Origin: Protula sp. h YS-2021
Taxonomy: Eukaryota; Annelida; Polychaeta; Sabellida; Serpulidae
Assembly: GCA_949752745.1 (NCBI GenBank)
Contig: OX457031.1
Span: 42,837,769-42,901,768 of the forward strand
Length of the DNA: 64,000 bases
Direction: 5' to 3'
How positions within the stretch are numbered: the first letter of the stretch is position 1; each line of letters starts with the position of its first letter. The notes beneath the pieces were generated by a model. The model did no database searches, was not told the DNA's origin, and was given only the letters and a program-made list of their open reading frames with translations. Shown here in pieces: positions 44,718 through 56,079 of this stretch. The position numbers and the translations under genes are program-made.

Positions 44718-47358
44718 ACGGAATTACAACCAGATTTAATGTTGCAATTTGACCTGGTCAGTCGCGCAACATTAAATCGACGTTTTGTAGACTTCAGAAT
44801 GTTTACTGGTATATAGTTTGTCAAAAACTATGATGTGCATGGTTATACTGGCAACTGGCAAGACTTTTAGCAAAGATTTTTTACAGAATTCTAAATTTTT
44901 AAGTGGTCGGAATCATATTTTTGTTGCTCCAAGGGTAATTTTCGCTTTTTGGTGACGAAAACAGTCTAATTTGTACCTAAATTTACGTTTAAAATAAAAA
45001 TGATAAATCTGATAAATGACATTTAATAAAAGCTCAAGTAATTCAGAACGAAAGATCTTTTTTAAAAAACTTGTTATTTTATTACACTGATGAATTAAAA
45101 ACAGAAGCAAAGTGCCACCTGATCTTTATTCCAAACTCTTAAAATAACATTGTCTGGTACTTTGCAGAGACTTTGGCGGTTCGATACTCATCAATATAAC
45201 AACGCTTGCAAATGTTTAGTGCACCCCCATGTTAACTCCTCCATTTTAAAATTCGTCTATAGGCTCTTTCATAGTTACAGGCCTGTCTTTAAGCAAATTG
45301 TCATACTATTAAACAAAATTACTGTAGGTTGAAATTGTTTCTGACTAATTAGGAACTAATATGTACTTCTGTCAATCAACTTGAGACTTTCCTGTGATGT
45401 GCGAGTTATCCCATGCGGGCGTGCTGACAGGGGTGAAGATCCATTCCTGCGTCGTACATTTTTCCACTGACTTGTCTCTAGTTATGACTTACTACAGTGT
45501 ATTTACAAAGACAATTTCTTGTTTGCTGTTTCGCTGTTTATAAATGATCTGTCTCAGAATACTTCACCAAATATCGGTTAAATAAACAATAAACGACATT
45601 GAGTGTTCAGTTTGTTATTATTGAATATCTTGGATCTTTGCATTCCAGCGGAAGATATTGTGTATTGATAAGGCGAGATTTATTCAGGCAAGCACACAAG
45701 TTCAATAGTGTGCTATGATCATAACTGTTTATCAGATGGCACAAAACTTGTCGAAAATTCAATAGATACAACAAAATTTCAGACGAACACATTTTTATCT
45801 GCGCACAAAACACGTTGCTCACCGATTAATTCTTATTTTTGAGTAAAATTTAAGAAACGTAAACCATTGTAACGAAGACAGTAGTACAGATATGCCATGG
45901 CACAAGGCCCACGGGCTATGGATTTGAGTTTGTTTATTCCTTTCCGATTCACCTAAAATGTACATAGTTTCCTTACAGATAAGTAACCGATGCTCTAATT
46001 TGTTTAGAAACTTGCTTGGGTATATATTTGATGTCATATTTCTTTAACGGCAGTTACAGGAATAACAATAAATTAACAGCAGATATCAAAAAGTGGATAT
46101 TAATGCACATTTAAGAGATCACCATTATGACAGATTTATCCTTACAGTAAGTGCTGTTATGGTTAACATACGTTTGTGATCACTTCATAATTCTCAAGTA
46201 ATGACTTTGATACGCTGCTTGAAATTGGTTTTCTTAGATAATGCATATGGCTAATTTGCTTTAGGACAACTATTGTGTGATAAAATATATAACAGTTCTT
46301 TCAATTAGAAATGTGAAAATTTATTGAAAACTATTTATGAATACAAAAATTTAATGAGACATGTGTCTAAATCAATTAAATGTTCATATTTGTCTAAATA
46401 TCTAGAGATAAACATTAAAAGGCCATAAAATATGCATTTGCGGAAACGTTTCTGAGGTAAAGTGTTGTCTTGTTCCATTCTGTTTTCACTTTCTTTCCAA
46501 ACGGTAGTCGCTGAATTCTCTATTTGTATACAAAACGTAAGCATCCCCTCCGCGGCCACAGCACCCCCTCATACCCCCCCCCCTCCCCCTCCCCCGAAAA
46601 AGGGCCAAAATCCCTCGCAATGCCGGCACTGGCTAGATTTCTTATGTTCACTGGACAGCTATCTCTATAGTTATTCTTTAAAAAAAAGTGACAGCAGTAA
46701 CCAGACCGGTAAAAATATAACAAATAGCCTGACAGAATGTCCTGGCGGACGTGCCACGTTGTATAAACGTTGTGTAGGGGGGTTTGGCTGCATACAACAG
46801 GCGAAACAACGACGACTGATATTGAACACAACCCTTGCAGCATCATTTTGGAATCAATGGATCCCTACTTTTTTTACCTGCCTTTTTCATTCTCGTTATT
46901 TACTGGGGACAAGGCAATCTGCTCATTAACCACAGACACTGCAAGCAATTCCTGAACACATAGACCATAGCACACGCGTGAAATTAAGCGTGTGTGGGAT
47001 TATTATTTATTTTTTGCTTTAAATAATTCGGTTCCTGAACTTGCTAGTAAAAAGGCGTGGGACGTGACTGCACCGTCCAAAGTATGAACGTTGAACAGGA
47101 ATACAAATAAAGGTTGTTCTGAAGTTTTCTTTGATGTTTGATATGCATGTAACAGCCTAGCGGGTTGTTCTGACCGCATCGCGTACACGATGTCTTTGGG
47201 AGAGGCTCTTCTAGACTTTATTGTCACACACCACGGACACTGGCAACTTGTTTATTTAAATGCAATTGTATACTTGAACTACCGGTGTTGTGTGAAAAAA
47301 GGAAGTTTATAAATGAGGGACAAAATCCTGGAGAGAGGGGGGAGGCACTTGATGTCAT
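44718..47358. other. Intergenic, no gene recognised
   Basis: AT-rich. The segment at about 44855-44960 is a dispersed repeat that recurs at 53450-53560. A poly-C run is at 46576-46596. The open frames at 46462-46929 (+) and 47003-47227 (-) show no family features or splice context I can support. Confidence 0.45.
44855..44965 (+). repeat. Dispersed repeat, copy 1
   Basis: AAGACTTTTAGCAAAGATTTTTTACAG..CTAAATTTTTAAGTGGTCGGAATC and GCTCCAAG..TAATTTTCGCT align with 53450-53545 at high identity, same orientation. The alignment extends weakly on both sides. A partial relative (AGTTCAGAATCGTAATTTTG) lies at 61156-61175. Confidence 0.7.
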
Positions 47359-47968
47359 GGGAACCGGACAAAATACCACCGGACATAATACCACCGGGTA
47401 AAATACCACCGGACATAATACCACCAAGGAAATGAAAACTAGGACAAAATACCACCAACGATATCTTTTTATTACACAGCGTAACAACGCAGACTCGGTG
47501 GCGTCCAGTCATGGAAGAAGCTCAAATAAGATGCGAAACGGAGATGGCTTAGGAATTATAAAAATCAGATGCAGCAGGTCGCAGAGAATAAGAGCAAATA
47601 CAGTACTCCGTTTTGTCATTATTGATAAGGGATTGCCATAGCGCGAGACTTTCCGCATATAAATAGGGCACAGAAATGAGTAGAATTTAAACCAATATCA
47701 ATAGCAATAAACCACGACAATAAACTAAGTAGGATCTACAAAAAAGAACAGTTTCAGTAAAGCAGAATGTCCCCAGTGAGTTTAATTTTACGTTTGTTTT
47801 AGTTACATTCAGTTATAAAAAGCTCCGGTGATCAGAGAAAGCAATAAAAGATTGTGGTGGTATTTTGTCCTAGTTTTCATTTCCTTCGTGGTATTGTGTC
47901 CGGTGGTATTTTGTCCGGTGGTATTATGTCTGGTGGTATTATGTCCGGTGGTATTTTGTCCTACACCC
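47359..47968. mobile_element. Foldback-like element, 15-bp subrepeats, 9-bp target duplication
   Basis: The left end holds four 15-bp units (GGACAAAATACCACC and variants such as GGACATAATACCACC) at 47366-47425. A spacer AAGGAAATGAAAACTA and one more unit (47442-47456) follow. The right end (47855-47961) is the inverted equivalent, with five units before the same spacer. The element is bounded by GGG...CCC and flanked by direct copies of TGATGTCAT (47350-47358 and 47969-47977), a perfect 9-bp duplication. Inverted ends built of short tandem units are the foldback design, and 9 bp is usual for Mutator-like elements. The internal ~400 bp has no transposase, so it is non-autonomous. Confidence 0.85.
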
Positions 47969-48695
47969 TGATGTCATAAGTGTTACCATGTGTGTCCAAA
48001 AACCGCGGAGAAAGGAGGGCAATTTTGAGGCCAAACGCGGTCCGTGCGGAGTGCCATTTTTCGTTTTGTATTACAGTATTACTTCTCAGTCAATACTCTG
48101 CGTTTCCCATAAATATTTTTTTCTGAGCTGCACCCTGCGTTGGTTGGAAAGAAGGTATTATTTCAAACTTGGTACTCCGCTTTTAGGGATAGTTTAAAAA
48201 GCCATGGACACACCAGCTGGTACGTGAGTGGCCCCCAGGGACAAAAGACATTCCTGATTTGTACCCAGTGAGGATCAATAGTTGCATAATGTGACAGGTC
48301 CTTGACTCTAGTGCAAATAACTTGGCTTTGACGTGTTACATGCAAGTTACGTGCAAGATAAACGGTTCGTGTTTGTTGTATGGAAATGGAAAAGAAAACA
48401 GTCAATCACAATCTACAAATGAATTCGTATTAACACTAGAGATTTGATTGGGTAGTGAGACGCTGGGGATAAGGAATAGGTTCAGAAAAGTAAGAAATAT
48501 TAAAGCGAAACTGATAATTTCCAGATTCAACCGGCTCCAGAATTTATTTGCATCTTTTTAAAAAAATGCTCTCAATTTTACTCATATTTGCGTTATATTT
48601 AATGGAATATAATTGAACATACATAAATTGTGCTTTATTATTACAGCGCTACACCCCGTATTAGGGAGGTAGTAATACCCCCTATCTATTCAACG

Positions 48696-51081
48696 ATGAA
48701 GGAAACGTTCACCACAATTCTACGCACGAACCCGCTTCTACGCAGCCCGAGGAGTACAAGGAATACTGATTGCTTGCGAAATATGCGGCCGGCTATTGCC
48801 TGTAGAGGATGTGGCAAAGAGAACGACAAACGCCATCCGTGTTTGTTTTGTAGTCGTTGTCTTGATGAACTGAAAGACAAGTTACAGCTTCCGCGTAAGT
48901 CCAAATACACATTTCAAAGCCTTTTATTTTTTTATGATATATTTTTGTTATATATAAACTGAAAGAGATCCCACGGAAGCCAATGAGCCTGCATATTGCT
49001 AAAAAACAACACATAATAAAGACTAAAAATCTTTATAAATATTACCCAAAAAAACTACAGTAACGTCAGAAAAATGAAAAGCTTCGTCGACGTCTGCTAA
49101 GTCCGGTGTATAAAGTTGTCAGTACCTCCTATTTCACCTTTTGATCACAAGTATTACGCCAGCTCATTCGTGCGTCTTCGTGCGTACGGAGGGGAAAGGG
49201 CTTCAGTAGAAACGCTCCTGGCTTGGTTACAAAAAAAAGGGGGGGGGGGGGGAGGTCACAACACATGCGAGTGTACGCTTTCTTATATTTATTGTTCCTT
49301 GTTGTTGAGTAGATGCATAATCCTGTGCACACTGTACTGTTATCAGAATGTGTACAACATATACTTTAGAAAAGACCACACGAGTTACTAAATTCAACTG
49401 TCCGATTTCCGGTGCGGACCTAATTAAAATGTTGAGCACGTTCTTTATGGGCAGCTATATAATATAATCTGCAAGATAACATCGAATTACATTTAGCCGT
49501 GACAGAGCCCACCAAAATGAAAGCTTCGGGGAGCTTCGGCAGTGACGACAGCGACATGACTGCGTGGAAACGCTCTCTCGCCGAGGGACCAGACACAGAA
49601 AGGAGAAGCGAAAGCAGGCAGACGAGATGGCGAGAAGTTCTTCTTAACTCATCCATAAGTTTTCAAGAAGAGCAGCAAATTTCCCCGCGTACGTTAAATA
49701 TATTAAAACATTGTTAACAGATATGCAAACTGCAGAATTTATATTTATATTGAAATCGATCTGAGTAGCTTTTTGTGCATTTCTTGACGTTTCAGAATAA
49801 GAAAACCTCAGTTTTTCAATCTGTTCATTGATTGATTTAGACCATTCAGAAAAAGTTTCACATACATCCCAGTAATCATTGCGACGTTGGATCAACGTTG
49901 GAGAGACGTCGCACCCGACATAGAATCAACCCAGGGTTGTTGTTGTTTATGGTAGCCGAAACAACGGCTTCTTTCTGATGCTGTATAGCCGTCAATTACC
50001 CGATTAATCAACGTTGTGGATAGGTTGAAAATGGAAGTCGAAGCAACGTCTATCTCCCGACGTTGTATACACGCGAGCTTGCATAGTAGTCGAGAACATT
50101 TTAATGCAGAATCGCCATCTTGACAGCCACAATCATGGTGTTGTCACCCCCCCCCCCCCCTCCCGCCATACTACCCCAATTTTGATAAACATTCGTGACC
50201 GTATGAAAATATGTTTATCATATATTGTTAACATATGTTAACAATAGCCTGTATGGCTATAGCCCATGCCATATGATAACTATATATGGTAAACATGTGT
50301 TCGTTACACCATATGTTGCCAAAGATGGTTTAGCATAAACACATGCTAACCGCATGGTTACCACATGTTAACATGTGGTTCAACACATGGTAACTATAAA
50401 TTGCTTATTTTACCATCACTTGACTGTTTTTTTTCCGAAATGATCGCATCTGTATTAAACAAAATATTTTAGTTATGGCTATTTTTGAAAAAAGCATATG
50501 TGTTAATACATTTTAACGATCTGTGTTAAACGTATGTCTATGTGGTAAACATATGTCAACAATGTGATTAACATATGTTAATAACTTGGAGAACCTATGT
50601 TTGACACAAGTTTTACTATGTGGTGAACGATTGGTTAAGAACACTATTTATTTTTATTCACTGAACTCCACTCAAACATTAGGGCGGGTTCACTCCACTA
50701 ATTAACGAATACATTCGTCACCTTAAATTGTATCGGCTCTGCCATTTGTTGCAAGTTTTTATGTTGATAAAATGAACATACACGTATTTTCTCTGTGTGT
50801 TTTCTTCAGGACCTCAACAGCAAACAAGAAAAAAACTGACTGCTCAACAGAAATGTTACCGCCGTCTCTGGAAGGAGAAAAGCAAAACTTTCGAGCTGAC
50901 ACACTCGTTTTGTGGCTTCTGCGGCACCAACACAAACCGTTCCGAGAAGTTAACCGTTTACTGCATGCATTGTCGTAAACACCTGTGCAAGGAGCATGCA
51001 TTATTTCATGGACAGGTTAAAATATATCGTCCACACGCGCTTGTCGACTTAACAAGGGAATTCAATCAAGCGTTACTTTAA
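48696..51081 (+). CDS. Uncharacterised Cys/His-rich, probably zinc-binding protein, 3 exons
   Basis: Exons 48696-48894 (preceded by an acceptor at 48646, frame open upstream), 49497-49688 and 50810-51081 join in phase to 220 residues. Exon A has ACRGCGKENDKRHPCLFCSRC, a four-cysteine CxxC pair, then ELKDKLQL. Exon B is Ser/Asp/Arg-rich (FGSDDSDMTAWKRSL). Exon C has CGFCGTNTNRSEKLTVYCMH and then CRKHLCKEH, followed by ALFHG. The spacing of these Cys/His residues resembles the C-terminal cysteine-rich DNA-binding domain of piggyBac transposases, but no catalytic domain is present. It could be a domesticated transposon fragment or a new zinc protein; I do not recognise the family. AATAAA lies at 51370. 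Confidence 0.72.
49880..50060. repeat. ACGTTG/CAACGT palindrome cluster
   Basis: GCGACGTTGG, ATCAACGTTGG, AGACGTCG, ATCAACGTTGTGG, AGCAACGTC and CGACGTTGT occur within 180 bases of intron 2 of the Cys/His-rich gene. The dense self-complementary motif suggests a fragment of a palindrome-rich dispersed repeat. Confidence 0.55.
50205..50645. repeat. ACATATGTTAAC palindrome-rich block
   Basis: More than fifteen variants of (A)CATATGTTAAC, ACATGTGGTTA, CATGGTTACC and GTTAACATATG in about 440 bases. They are mostly self-complementary and irregularly spaced. It follows the ACGTTG cluster in the same intron. Confidence 0.65.
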
Positions 51082-51369
51082 GAACAACTGTGTGCTTTAG
51101 ATTTCATGCGTTTGTAATGAAAATTGATGACGCAAGAGAACCTGTGAATATCTTCTTTCAGCCATTTTTTGTCAGACTATACAAACGGATGGAGATTGAA
51201 AGAAGAAATTGCAATTTATTGCTATTTGTATAGTCTACGTGAAGCTGTTACATTTAAACGCATGACCATTTTGTTAGCAGTCAACAAAATATTGGAAATG
51301 AAATTGCAAATTTCTAATAAAATTGTTTGTTTTCAAATCCGTTAATTTACAAGACGTTAATTCTTATCA

Positions 51370-51375
51370 AATAAA
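51370..51375 (+). terminator. Polyadenylation signal of the Cys/His-rich gene
   Basis: AATAAA, 289 bases after the stop codon at 51079-51081. It is the first such hexamer at a suitable distance. Confidence 0.5.
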
Positions 51376-52434
51376 GGTATTTTTTAAATATTTTTTTGAA
51401 ATAGCAACATTGGTATGTGTTGCTGGCAACAATGACTGTATTATATTTAACCATTTTATACTCGAAATATTCCATGATAAAATGTAGTTTTGTACATTGT
51501 GTTGGGACTCAAAATAGCAGACGAATAGGCAAGGCAAGAAATGTGCAAAGTGGCCTTTCTGAATTAAGAATAAAATCTGGTCCCTGTCTTTTTTTAGACA
51601 TAATGGGATCAACTCAAAACGGAATCACGCCCCCCCCCCCCCAAAAAAAAAGATGTTAAATGAATAAATAAGAAAACTGTTAACTCCGAGCTGATCTTAA
51701 TTTAGAATTGATTTGGACTAAAACATGATTTCATTGACTGAGCATCCTGTGATGCCTTTTGCAACGATAGATAAAGCCAGTAAACCTGACAGATGTACAG
51801 GTGTATTTGTATAAGAAGTATGAAGTTCCACTTAAGAAATGTGTGTACTATAAAAAAATCTATGCCGTAAAGTAGTTTTAAGATGCGTTTTGTTCTGGGA
51901 CAAAAATACAAAAAGAGAACAAATGCAACTAACAACAACGTCAAATATGAAGACGTTTTAAGACAGATTTCATAATGATTTAAACACCACACCACGGCAG
52001 CGATAAGACTCGACGTGTCGAAAGTTAAATACAATCAACTTCTTTTAGTTTTAAGCAACACATAACCAACAAGATCACTCACCATTGATGATGTGGCTCA
52101 TTACACTTGGGGATTTTCGTTTCTTTCGGTTACTGAATTCGTACGATTTGGCAAAGTGTTTCCGTATGCCTTTTTCCCTCCATAATCTCCTCTGGGAGGA
52201 TTAGGGCTAGGATAAACCAAAGTGTTGTTCAGTCGCTTATCTAGTTGGTCCACCTCATTTTTTAAAAAGAAATTCACTAAATTAAGGGGGATGGCGGCTC
52301 CGGCCCATCAACGTCTACCTATCGACTTATTTCACAGCAACCAGTGTGTTTGTTTTTGGATGTGATCCGGACATCTTTGGAAAAAGTTGGATTTTTGCAA
52401 CACAAACCAAGGTAATGTCTAAAGAGTGTTTTTA

Positions 52435-53355
52435 TGGGGGTACGGACAAAATGGCAACGGACATAATGGCAACGGACAAAATGGCAAGCGGACATAATGG
52501 CAAGCGGACATAATGACAAAGTGGCAAAGCGGACAAAATGGCAACTTAAGAAAAAATGAAATAAAAATGGATGAAAAAATGTTCGATTAACCGCATTATA
52601 AAACAACTAGTTTACAGTGCATCCACCTCATGTCTAGGCGGGGGGGCGGCTCGAATCTTGAGTATCTTCTAACTTTGTGGTTACTTGGAATAAAACAAGC
52701 AAAGGGGGGGCCCAAAATTGATGAACGGATGACTGCTCCACCGGATGACTGCCCCACCAGTAGCCTTCCTAATTATTTTTCATCTGTCTGGATAGCCTTA
52801 CTTTTCTTGGCTAAATCTTCCATGTCGAACCCCCATGCTTTTTACCCCACTCCGCCCCATTTTTGTATTCAATCGACAAGTTGATTGATCAGAGGACTGA
52901 TTGATAAGTTAATGGGTTTGTTTCAAGTCTCACAAAAGTAAAACTATCCAGATAGATGAAAAATAATAGTGAAGGTTCCCGGTGGGGCAGTGCGCCGGTG
53001 GGGCAGTCATCCGGCTGGGCAGTCATCCTGCGTTCCCTACGTTTCTACTTGAACAGGCCACAACATTCGGGGAAAACCTCGGGGAAATGTTCCCCAGCAG
53101 TAAATGAGAACTGTGAACTGATTGGTTAAGTGACTATCTAAATAGATGCATTACACATGAATTCAAATATGTTTATTTATGAAGTCATTAAATGCCATTG
53201 CGTTGAATAAAAGTTCAGTTGAAATATCGTCTTTTTTATTTCAGTTGCCAATTTGTCCGCCCTGGCACTTTGCCATTATGTCCGCTTGCCATTATGACCG
53301 CTTGCTATTATGTCCGTTGCCATTATATCCGCTTGCCATTATGTCCGTTGCCAAA
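52435..53355. mobile_element. Foldback-like element, GGACAAAATGGCAA subrepeats (outer)
   Basis: The left end (52435-52545) begins GGGGGTAC and holds six units of the type CGGACAAAATGGCAA / CGGACATAATGGCAAG. The right end (53243-53352) is the inverted counterpart with about six units (TTGCCATTATGTCCGC and variants). The outermost right unit and its terminal C run seem lost, so no target duplication could be confirmed. The unit is related in form, not family, to the 47359 element (GGACAAAAT shared, then GGCAA instead of ACCACC). A different foldback-like element is nested inside. No transposase. Confidence 0.78.
52727..53036. mobile_element. Nested foldback-like element, GGATGACTGCCCCACC subrepeats
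   Basis: Left: two 16-bp units (GGATGACTGCTCCACC, GGATGACTGCCCCACC) at 52727-52758, then AATTATTTTTCATCTGTCTG and GGATAG. Right (52941-53036): inverted ATCTATCTGGATAG, three units and a GGGAACGCA terminus. The TIR-internal parts match over about 45 bases. The terminal GGGAAC resembles the GGGAACC at 47359. It lies entirely inside the outer element. No target duplication is clear and the left terminus is uncertain. Confidence 0.7.
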
Positions 53356-53449
53356 TCAATTTTGTGATTTGGCTTGGTACTGACGCAACCTCGAATTGGC
53401 GTCTTCTCGACGTCAGTATGTTTTGCTGTGTTGGTGCAAATGACAACTT

Positions 53450-53560
53450 CTCATGACTTTTAACAAAGAGTTTTACAGGATTCTGAATTTTTAAGTGGTC
53501 AGAATCGTATTGTTTTGTGGCTCCAAGTCTAATTTTCGCTAGTCAGTGGCAAAACACGGC
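53450..53560 (+). repeat. Dispersed repeat, copy 2
   Basis: Aligns with 44855-44965: GACTTTTAACAAAGAGTTTTACAGGATTC, TTTTTAAGTGGTCAGAATCG and GGCTCCAAGTCTAATTTTCG. Confidence 0.7.
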
Positions 53561-54356
53561 CTACTTTTTGTTCTGTCTTAACTTAGTGCAAAGTCGGTAA
53601 AAGGAAAGAAAAGATCGTCAAAAAGAAAAGGAAATAAAAAGAAAATAAGCTTGAAAATGTCATACTATTTCCTTTTATGGATGGATAAATGGATTAATAC
53701 TATAATTATAATTTATAATAATTAAAGAATTAAATTGAAAGTTACAATGTTAATTTTGTGTTTTGAAAGTATGGCTATTAAGCATAGAATCTAATCTTAT
53801 TATCAACCAAGAGTTACATTTATTCGTCAGCTTATTAAATTCCACCATAGATTCTCAACAATGAGCCACAGCAACACTACACTTTTCAATAATTAATTTT
53901 ATTAATTGCCACACATACTGGGTCAAAAAAGCAGGTAAGCGAAATTTGCAAGATTCGCAAAATTTGAAGCATGACTGTTTCATGTTATAAACATATAATA
54001 CTATCAAGAACCTTTTCTGAATGACGTCATAACTTTTACAAAAATTTGAATATGTGTTTTGGTAGAGTACTTCACGTAATCCGAAAGCACATTTATGAAG
54101 AACATAAGCATTACACCCAGCACCGCCTGCAAACGCATTCACATAAACTGTTGAGGAATATATTTTGCTTTTATGCCATTAAAGTGTTACCATGTATTTT
54201 TTAAGACTGATTTATCCTGTTGAATTATGTCATGACCAAAAAAAAAAAAAAAACAATTATCGCAAAGATTAACAAGAATAAAATAATGTTCAATTTATCA
54301 TTTAAGCAGTGACTGGTACTTCATACAGAAGTTTTATAAGGCTTTAAATACAATTT

Positions 54357-56079
54357 TCAAATTTTGACGTGTTGATAAACCAGAACTATTATTTTAGTTA
54401 CAAAAAGAACAACAGTAACGCTTAACATACTAAGTACAAAGAGTGTGTTTCTTTCCCAGCGTTCATAATTTTCAACTAATATTCCAGTTAGGGAAAAAAC
54501 TACAACTATATAAGGGCTAAGCGTATATTTAACACCATATTTATTCCAAGCAAAAATATTGAGTAAAAAATATGAAACAATAGTTATTGCAAGTATTGAA
54601 AGAGATACCGTTCCAGCGTCTGACTCATCAAAATTGCCCTCAAACTTCAGTACAATTGCTATGTTCAGTAATATTATCATGAAAATCCAAGTAAGGAAAC
54701 AGGCCAGACCATTTTGAACAAAAATTCGTACAAGAGGAACTTCTCTCACCAAGCCATGGTTTACAAGTTGAAGTTCAGCGTACTTCTTATACAGGGCCCT
54801 GTATAAAAGAAGAGCAGTGATATCATTATGCAATCATAATATTTCAGAATCATTGACTTAATCCTCCTCAAACCAAAGCATTAATTTAGCACGCCGTTTA
54901 AAAGATAAGGTCTACTTAAACATCTGTGGAACATTCTTGTTGTTGACATATAAAAAGTACTCATAAAACATGATATTAAATTATCATTGGTCAAAGTGAA
55001 GCAAGCCCACCTATATGAGATGATGAGTGCTGGCACAAGAAGCACAGGTATGCACGAACTCAAGACCAAAGATACGATTATAAATTCACGGGTCCAAACA
55101 AAAAGCCAGGCGTTCAAGATCAACAGAGATAACACAAATGTCACGTAGATGAAAGGTGGCATGAAAAGTGGACTAAAGTACAGATATCCTCCTTTTGTAC
55201 CTTTTCGAAATATGGTAGACAGTCCATACAGCAGCTATTTGTCAACAAAACATGGACAAGAGATTACTTCTTGACTGGTTGCATATTTCATTGTCTTTAA
55301 CAAAAAATTAATTTAAACTAACTCAATTTAAGTTTAAGAAACAAATAAACAATAAAATTATCTTTACAGCTGGTTCTTATACTATTCAAATGAATGTTTA
55401 ATATGCAAAATTAAAAAAAAAACTCCTTCCATATAAACTCTTGAAAAATTGTAGATACAACAGTTTGTGTATGGCTATCAATTAGACATTAAGTTCAAAG
55501 GAATATAAAAATCTTTACCCACAATCCTTGCCATGCATAAATCACAATCCAAATGAAAAAGGTCCAGTCAGCAGGGGTTATGCCAGTCTTAAATTTTTCA
55601 AAGATGTCTTCTATGCTGTTCTCAAAGAATCCTACAATTTTACTTTTGTTCAAAATTAAATGCTATGAAACCGCAATTGAAAATGAAGCATTCAACAAAA
55701 TAGTCATTGTATAGAAAACGTATTTTGAGTTGTCGCAGCACCAAAACAAAATTGCCATAAATTTATTTTTACTGATTTTAGTGCGTTTTAGTACAACAGG
55801 CATTGAGTTTTCAGGCTAAAGGTGGTTTCAGTCCGTATTTATATAATGCTCATAAACAAACATTATTTATATAATGCCCATAAAGAAACAAACAAACAAA
55901 TATTAATTTTAAAACAAACACGAAAAGCATACAAATTAAACAGTACAGTAGTTATTTGAATGATTCACTTACCATTGGAGCGGCTCCTTGCCAAAGCGTA
56001 GAACATTAAAGTAAGAGTGAAAGTTGCTGCTGCTAATACGATCGGTACTACCAGTAATGGCTCCCGACAAAACGCCATG
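54357..56079 (-). CDS. TspO/MBR-like membrane protein, first exon frameshifted
   Basis: Exons in gene order 56079-55973, 55631-55519, 55234-55011, 54798-54357. They share exon phases with the plus-strand paralogue at 57920-59635; exons 2 and 3 have identical lengths. Exon 2 has TPADWTFFIWIVIYAWQGLW, the Trp-rich TM signature of TspO/MBR relatives. Exons 3 and 4 add further hydrophobic segments and NGLACFLTWIFMIILLN. Such proteins bind porphyrins or sterols in membranes; the role here is unknown. Exon 1 starts MAFCREPLLVVPI like its paralogue, but one extra C (ACGGATCGG at about 56038-56046, plus strand) shifts the frame. As written, translation stops early in exon 2 after about 38 residues. 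The rest is intact, so this is either a very young pseudogene or a base error. Confidence 0.7.

Noticed and set aside
47003..47227. Minus-strand frame of 74 residues (KSRRASPKDIVYAMRSEQ)
   Set aside because: Composition is protein-like but there is no family feature, no splice context and no neighbouring exon.
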